From positions 1,055,315 through 1,119,314 of the forward strand of contig JXTC01000035.1 in NCBI GenBank assembly GCA_002914845.1: 64,000 bases of DNA, given 5' to 3'. Origin of the DNA: Trema orientale. Its lineage: Eukaryota; Streptophyta; Magnoliopsida; Rosales; Cannabaceae. A program made the position numbers and the translations under genes. The notes beneath the pieces are model-generated. The model was not told the origin of the DNA. It saw only the letters and a program-made list of their open reading frames with translations, and did not search any database. Of this stretch, positions 57,845 to 64,000 are shown piece by piece. The first letter of the stretch is position 1. The number at the start of each line of letters is the position of its first letter.

Positions 57845-59717
57845 GGTAAGGATGAATACAGAGCTAGCTATGTCTAAGCTATAGTGTGAGTCAATGATCT
57901 CTTTTAATTGATTACTACTGTATTAACATAAGCCAATATCGAGACAATGAAGAACGAGTTCACCTAATTTGGATGAGTAGCTCCACACATGTTGGCACCA
58001 ACCATTCTTTCATTTTTATTTCCTTTTTTTTTTAATACATTTTTTTATTAATGACTTCCGTTATTTTGGCAATCCTAATTTTGGTTGGTGTAATTGCAGG
58101 GATTCGTTGCTTAATTTCTTTTTGTGTTTGAATCGACATCTTGTCTAGTCTGATGCCTGAACAAAAGAATAAACATATTTGTTTGAATAGGTTAAAATTT
58201 TCACTTTTGTTCTTGGTTGGGCTATTCTAGAACCTTCTAGAACATGTAGCATCTGCATTTTAGCACCATTACTGTTTCGTTTTTGTTCGATATGTTCCAT
58301 CAAAAGCTATGTTTATGAATGTCCTTAACAAAAACATGAAAGTGAGAATACTGTAGCAATATGATACTTTATACAGTTTATTCTTGCATGCAATGTCTTG
58401 AAAATCATGTAATTTAATAAAGCATGTGGGAGTATAAGACTTGTTATTTGTCATTGTAGGAAGTTGAATTTTCTTGCATTGTAATAAAGTTCGAACTGGT
58501 AATTTGCATTTCGTGATATCTTCTAATTTAAGGACTAGGAAATTATATAGAAAATGTTTTATTTTTCCCCTTTGGGACTAATAGAATAACAGTTTTTAAT
58601 CGGAAATTTAGGTGAAATTTAGGTAGCATTTGGTCAGGTAGAATAAAATTGAAGATAATAATAATGGTAATAATAATAGAAATAATTATTTTGTTTGGTT
58701 GAAATTTTGGAATCAGATCATGAATAAATATTACTATATTTGGTTCTCAACAGAATAAAATGAATTAACCATAATTTTATGAATATACCCTTAATCTTGA
58801 AAAAGCATATTATTTTTGTGAATGAAATAGACATTACGTATTAAATAGTAATGAATTTATAGTCTAATTTAAAAAAATTAGTGTTTTTAAGTTATTATTA
58901 TTTGCTATAAAAGACCTTTGAAGTAAGGACATACCAAATTCAATCTCTATTTATACGATTTGAAAAAATTAAAAAAACATAAATGTAGAGTGCCTTATCC
59001 CAAATGAAATTCTTTATTCATATAACCAAACAGCTCAAACAAAAGTAAGAAAAATAAGCGAAAAAAAAGATTCATTTTTCCCCCTTAAGCTAGTGATATA
59101 TGATAAATGTAATTTTATCTTGAACATAAAATAAAATCTCAAAAAATAAAAATTGTGTGGTTATATAATCTCAATATCATTCATGAATCATCCCAAACCA
59201 TTAAAAATAGAAAGTCAAAAAGGAATAATAGGTAGTTTGTAATCCACATGCAGGCTCCAACCAGCAGACCAAATTGTAGGACTTGTGATTGGGATTCATG
59301 TTAGTATTCATCAATGTGTCATAGAGAAAAAAAAAAAAAAATTAAAGCTATAAGGTGCAAATCTAAAGAACTAATTAATCATAGAAAGGACGTAACCCTA
59401 GAGAAAAATTCCAATAAGAGCAGCTTTATCACGCTTTAGAGCAAACTAATTACGCAGATGATATAACTACAATAATTTACAAAAAAAAAAAAAAAAAAAG
59501 AAGAAGTACAGAAGTACATGCCTGAATATATAATTTTAATTTGAGCAAAAATTGATAGATTTTAAACTTTACTATCTTATTTGGAAGATCGTTTTCTATT
59601 TAAAAGATAATTAAGACAAATAAGAATTTCAAGCCACTTTCCTTCTGATTACTGAATTACGCGGCTTTGTTCCACTCACAACATTCAAGTATCGACTATG
59701 AACCATATATTCATATG
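57845..59717. other. Intergenic between the two UGT genes; possible MITE
   Basis: At about 58620-59035, GTAGCATTTGGT at the left and TAACCAAACAGCTC at the right are weakly inverted, with several TTTGGTT motifs between, suggesting a MITE. No genes. Poly(A) runs at 59326-59341 and 59480-59499. Confidence 0.4.
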
Positions 59718-60014
59718 CTAATTCCATGACTCAGTGAGTTGGGTGAACGCAACTCGAGATGACCCGCCGTCTTTCAGAGCAGCTTCGGCTTCATTCTTCA
59801 TGGCCAGGACTCTATTCCGAACCGAGTCACCGCTTTCCGAGTCCATCAACTCACCAACTCGCTTCTCCACTTCACTAGCGCAAACCAACCCATTCTCAGA
59901 CTCATTTATCGGCAAAGCAAGCTTAAGCTCCTCAACCAAAACCACTCTGTTAAACCTCTGTTCCGCGTACAAAGGCCACGCCACCATGGGGACACCAGCA
60001 CACACCGCTTCCAG

Positions 60015-60045
<31 letters not shown>

Positions 60046-61121
60046 CCACCCACCGAGTCATGACTCAGCACCTCCACCTGGGGAGCCCAGTTCTTCACCA
60101 CCAGCCCCCTCTCACTAGTCCGCTCCAAGAACCCAGCCGGAAGCAATGAATCCAAATCCGGATCGGGCAGACCCGAAGTAGCCACGCTGACCGGACTCCG
60201 CACCACCCACAAGAACCTCTGACCGCTCCTCTCCAACCCGACGGCTATTTCTCTCAACTGCTCCGCCGAGAACGACCCCAGACTCCCGAAACAGAGGAAC
60301 ACGACGCTTCGACTCGGTTGTGAGTCGAGCCAGGTTAGTGTCTTGGGCCGTACTACTCCTTTTCCTTCTTTGGTCACAGTCAACGGTCCGATGCAGTGAA
60401 TCGGAGGAGTCACACCGTCCGGGACGCATAAGCCGTCGGTTATGGCTTTGACCGCTCTGGGCTCGAGAGACTCAAACGTGTTGACAATCATTCCGGTCGC
60501 TTCCGGGAAGTGACGGGTGCAGTCGAGGAAGTCGTGGTAAACCTTATCGTTACGGTCTAAAGTCGGTTTGAACATATCGGAGGATGGAATCGGCGGGACG
60601 CCGGGAATGTCGAGGAGGGTATTTTGGTCTTTGAAGCTCTGGTCGGATTTCCGGTGAAGGATCGGTAAGTATAAGAAGGCTGCTAAAGAAGCGGCGCCAG
60701 AAGTGTAGAAGATGAAACCGGGGATGTTGAGCTGAGCAGGGACGGTAAGTGTTTCGGCGCAGAAGAAGTCCATGATGACGGCGTGAACGGTGTCGTTTCG
60801 GGAGATGGAACGGAGGGCTTGGAGTACGATGGGCTTGTTGAGGCGGAGGAGCTCGAAGGTGAGGGTCTCGTGGTGGGTGGAAGAGGCTGAGAGGTGTGGA
60901 GGGAGTGAGACGGGTGGGAGGTGGTGGAAGGTGATGGAAGGGATGGCGGCAGAGACGGCGGCGATGTAGGGGGAGGTGTCACCGGCGTTGTAGGGTGCGG
61001 TGGCGATGAGGATGTGGATGGTGAGTGATGGTTTGGTCTTGAGTATGAGCTTGCCGAGCTCAACCATGGAGATGAGATGGCCTATGGCTGGTGTTGGGTA
61101 TAGAACTATTGTTGAGCTCAT
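59718..61121 (-). CDS. UGT88-like UDP-glycosyltransferase, 467 aa
   Basis: Intact single-exon family 1 glycosyltransferase. The start is the ATG at 61121 (MSSTIVLYPTPAIGHLISMV), which aligns with the family N-terminus. His15 (in GHL) and Asp118 (in VIMDFF) are in the positions of the usual catalytic dyad. The 44-residue PSPG box runs from Trp345 ([16 protein letters not shown]) to Gln388 (WPLYAEQ), with HCGWNS in the middle. The final Gln is typical of glucose-preferring enzymes, although that is not decisive. VNTFESLEPRA and CFGSLGSFS fit group E (UGT88/71/72) proteins. UGT88 members glycosylate flavonoids, chalcones and related phenolics; the substrate cannot be read here. An upstream in-frame extension has no ATG and runs through the TATA box, so it is not translated. 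The core promoter is duplicated. Confidence 0.95.
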
Positions 61122-61221
61122 CTTTGTTGAATCCGCCACTAGTGATGGGGGTTGTGTTGCTTTGAGGTTTTGTGTAGTGGAGTTGGAGAGGAGGTGCTTA
61201 TGTACAGGCTTCGGCGTTGAG

Positions 61222-61392
61222 TTGCTCAAAGTTTTATATAGGACAGGATAGAGGAAATTTGTTGGAGAGACAGACAAAGGATTACGACATGTTACGTGAT
61301 TGTCAAATTGCTCGAAGTTTTATATAGGACAGGATAGTGGAATTTTTTGGAGGGAGAGACAGAGGATTATGACGTGTTATGTGATTGTCGAA
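61222..61392 (-). promoter_or_regulatory. Duplicated core promoter of the UGT gene
   Basis: Two tandem 85-86 bp units (61222-61307 and 61308-61392) each contain a perfect minus-strand TATA box TATATAAA (61240-61233 and 61325-61318) in the context GTCCTATATAAAACTT. The proximal box would give a 5' UTR of about 80-85 bases. The units differ at roughly 10-12 positions, but both TATA contexts are unchanged. Confidence 0.8.
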
Positions 61393-62020
61393 TTATCAGG
61401 AAACGTAACAAATTTGGACTCTAGCTCGTCTTTTTGACTCACGGGGGCTATAGCCTTGGACTTTAGTGTATAAAGCTATGTACATATTAGATAAGTTACA
61501 TTCCACGAGGAATCCTAATTGCGTTTGGATTCTAATATTTAATGCTTTATATACACGACTAATGAGACATTGAGACAGAGCTAGAGAGAAAGCGACAACG
61601 TAATTTGGTGCGAGTATTATTCGGTTTTTCAATATAGAGAAAGCTAAAAAAAAAATAATTATGGGTTTACGTAGATTTTCGGTTAGTAAATACAGAGAGA
61701 TTGTACTTACAGACTTTTAGGTATTTTTCAAATAGATAGAAACTAAACAGTGTAGTTCTCTTTCTTAGCGAAATGTTTGCTGATGACTTTGTAGGTTATA
61801 TTTTATAACTGAATCACGTAAAATACTTATATTTTTTATTCTCTTGTGTATGTGCTATTAGGTCTAATTTCATTTTTGAAATCAGATCAACATTGTGTTT
61901 TTTTTTTTGTGGGTGCTATAACAAATGGTATCAAACCTACATTTGGTTGAGCTTTACAAGTTCAAATAACGAAGAAAAGATCAAGAACAAAACAAAAGGA
62001 ATATAAATGCGAGCAATTTA
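61393..62020. other. Intergenic, nothing recognised
   Basis: The open frame 61396-61632 (minus) has no motif. It may hold further upstream promoter DNA of the UGT gene. Confidence 0.4.
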
Positions 62021-62026
62021 GTGAAC

Positions 62027-62862
62027 CTTAATTCCAGAAGGAGTTTCCATGAAACTAAGCTTGTAGGTATTGGCCGTACGAAAGCTATGAAAAGAGCAAC
62101 CTTGACCTGGCAATTGAGGCATACCAAGTGTTGACGGAGGTTTTGTCAACAATGAATTTAAAGATCGCAAGATGTGGCATGTGTGTGAAAGAGATAATGA
62201 ATCAAAGCAGATAAAAAGGACAAAGATTTTATAGTGGTTCAGCCCCAAAAAAGATAGGCCTACGTCCACTGTTCTTCACTATTTTCTGGAGAATTACAAG
62301 AGTTTCTCTTAGTCTCAGGGTGAGAACCAAGAGAGAATTACAGAATGTAATGGAGTGTTTTTGTGAAGAACTATCGTCCCTTACAATGAGACTAAGCCAC
62401 CTTTATATAGATGAGGATGGCTTAGAGTTTCCTATTTACATAAACGAGTAAATGTATAATCAGAAATACAATTTTAGGTAAACATAGAATCGGGTAACAT
62501 CTCCAATTAAGCAAAGGAATTACTCGATCTCCATTCTGAAAGCTTATTTCCTTTTCTATGTTGATTACCCTTTTGATAAAATTTAAACCGATTTCCTTTT
62601 TATACTGGTCGCATCTATCACATCCGGATGAGGTCGCATTTTAACTGAGAGAACACATATGCGACCTGACACACCCGACTGTTGACTTTCTTAGCATTGA
62701 CCAATTATGGATTTAAAATCGCATAACACCAAGGTTCCCTTTCTCTGCACTGCACCACCCAAAAATGAAAAATCCATTGACACACAAACACTGAAACCCT
62801 TAAAACCCATCATCAAGAAGAAGGAGAAGAAGAAGACGATGTACATGGTGGGGTCCATCATG
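62027..62862 (-). pseudogene. TRAPPC1: TRAPPC1 (BET5) gene fragment interrupted by a solo LTR
   Basis: TRAPPC1 is a small core subunit of the TRAPP vesicle-tethering complex. On the minus strand, MMDPT (62861-62845) ends at a GT donor. A 95-bp intron ends in GTGCAG, and the next exon reads AEKGNLG, is broken by the 600-bp LTR, and resumes as MPQLPGQGCSFHSFRTANTY then KLSFMETPSGIK before a GT donor at 62026-62025. This matches the middle of plant TRAPPC1 (MDPT..EKGNLG.PQLPGQGCSFHSF, then YKLSFME.PSGIK). The exon phases are consistent, so this is a DNA-level fragment and not a processed copy. Neither the N-terminal longin start nor the C-terminal exon (…YNLYVEYVVKNP) could be found in the flanks. 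Identified from memory of the family. Confidence 0.72.
62124..62733. mobile_element. Solo LTR with perfect 5-bp target duplication, second copy
   Basis: The LTR 62129-62728 (600 bp, TGTTGACGGAGG…CGCATAACA) is flanked by CCAAG at 62124-62128 and 62729-62733. It is the same family as 22058-22661: GGTTTTGTCAACAATGAAT near the start, GTGGTTCAGCCCC and CCTACGTCCACTGTTCTTC in the middle, and the same orientation. No internal retroelement sequence adjoins it. Confidence 0.95.
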
Positions 62863-62869
62863 GCAATTG

Positions 62870-63350
62870 ATACGTAATCAAATAATTAAGAAAAACATGT
62901 GCGAAAATAAAATCATTAAAAGATCAACTATTGTAGCTGGTAAAATCTTACCGCAAGAAGAATAATATATCATTCAATAATAATGGATAATGATGCCACA
63001 TGTGACTCTAAAAACTAACCACGTACAGAACATACTATTTTCCACTAGCATACCACGTTTTTCAAGTCCTAAATGTAAGACGAGATCTCGTGATTTTGAT
63101 CAAATGCTATTTAGAGCTTTCTATAGTGACGTATTAGATAATAGATAACTAGGAAAGAAACGGGCCTACGAGGGACTTCATTTGGATTTCGAAGCCCATA
63201 GTCAACCAAGCAAATATGTCAAATAACAGTTATAAAAGACGGGAATTTATTGGAGAAACTACACCACGTGCACTTTTTCTAAGCTATGTGTTGATAAATA
63301 TCTCTTTTTTCATATTATTAATTTTTATATCCCGTTTTAAGGTGTATTGA
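62870..63350. other. Intergenic, nothing recognised
   Basis: No missing TRAPPC1 exon and no other motif is visible on either strand. Confidence 0.4.
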
Positions 63351-63355
63351 ATAGA

Positions 63356-63695
63356 GAGTTTACCATTATACCTATATATAAATTATTTATTGATATATAC
63401 GATTCTTTTACTATAGTATATAATTAATTTATCAGTGCATATAAATCATTTATCATAGTATACAAGTCTAATACCAGTATATATAATTCATTTATCATAG
63501 TATATAATTAATTTACTGATACATACAATTCGTTTACCATAATATATAATTAATTTACCGGTATATATAAAATTTATTTACTATAATATATAATTAATTT
63601 ATAGGTGTATATAATCTATATAATTCATTTACTATAGTATATAATTAATTTGTCGGTACATATAAATCATTTACAATAGTATATGACCAATGCAT
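63356..63695. repeat. AT-rich minisatellite, about 42-bp unit
   Basis: Seven or so diverged copies of a unit like CATTTAYCATAGTATATAAT followed by TAATTTAYCGGTATATATAA. They are spaced about 40-50 bases apart (for example at 63409, 63451, 63492, 63536, 63580 and 63625). Confidence 0.85.
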
Positions 63696-63699
63696 AAAA

Positions 63700-64000
63700 A
63701 TATTTTATCATGATATAACTAATTTGCAATTGTATATGATATATTAACCATAGTATATACGTTATTTATTTGCATAGAATAAATGGAAAATGTTATTAAA
63801 AATTAAAACATAATTAACATTGAAAAACAAAATAACAAATAGATTATTTATTTATTTCAACATTTTGAGTACTAATTTAGATAAACCAAGATTAATACAC
63901 TTTCTTGTTTTAGAGATAAACGGAGACTTATTGTATTGACAGCCAACTTGCCAATACCCTTAGGAAACATATCGTCAAGCAGTAGGTAGGTGTTAGTATG
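63700..64000. other. Window end, AT-rich, nothing recognised
   Basis: The first about 70 bases look like a fading edge of the minisatellite. No coding region. Confidence 0.4.

Noticed and set aside
60683-61063. Pro/Ser-rich 126-residue open frame on the minus strand
   Set aside because: Out-of-frame shadow of the UGT gene.
61122-61277. 52-residue N-terminal extension of the intact UGT
   Set aside because: It begins at a TTG, contains no ATG and runs through the TATA box region. The ATG at 61121 matches the family start.
63356-63695. Regularly spaced repeats considered as a CRISPR-like array
   Set aside because: Units are contiguous, AT-rich and diverged, in a plant nuclear context; it is a minisatellite.

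Overview
This is a stretch of nuclear DNA from a flowering plant, almost certainly a eudicot. It is AT-rich and sparse in genes, and the genes have GT-AG introns. The protein families are typically plant: a plant reticulon, a MAKR kinase regulator, LEA_2/NHL proteins, a WBC-type ABCG half-transporter and UGT88-type glycosyltransferases. The intergenic space is filled with plant transposon classes. The species cannot be told from the sequence. The assembly has a 428-base N gap (15288-15715), a 13-base N gap inside the ABCG gene, and single Ns at 26818, 42222 and 53465.

Layout. 1.0-3.4 kb (minus): a five-exon reticulon gene (RTNLB) with a hAT-type insertion in its upstream region. 5.35-6.49 kb: a foldback element with long inverted arms. 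7.9-14.3 kb: a complete-length but decayed Ty1-copia retrotransposon with two LTRs. 15.3-19.3 kb: MITE-like DNA. 19.3-22.8 kb: a 5'-truncated LINE whose reverse transcriptase is split by a solo LTR. 25.0-26.4 kb (plus): a three-exon MAKR5-like gene. 27.5-28.4 kb: a Mutator-like non-autonomous element. 31.6-43.1 kb: three intronless LEA_2 paralogues (minus, plus, minus) spaced by MITEs and a Ty3-gypsy gag relic. 45-49.4 kb: a repeat cluster with a SINE, a LINE tail, two related MITEs, and a solo LTR nested in an inverted-repeat element. 51.3-53.2 kb (plus): an ABCG half-transporter whose Walker A motif falls in the N gap. 56.4-57.8 kb (minus): a UGT88-like gene with two frameshifts. 59.7-61.1 kb (minus): an intact UGT88-like gene with a duplicated core promoter. 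62.0-62.9 kb: a TRAPPC1/BET5 gene fragment cut by a second copy of the solo LTR seen in the LINE.

How the genes relate. This is an ordinary plant chromosomal region with no operons and no evident functional cluster. The only groupings are two local duplications: the LEA_2 trio and the UGT88 pair. The most informative structures are the nested insertions, because target-site duplications let the order of events be read directly. I found no convincing previously undescribed biological system. The best leads are the LEA_2 protein with a fourfold cytosolic repeat, the duplicated UGT promoter, and the gene-fragment and solo-LTR nesting.
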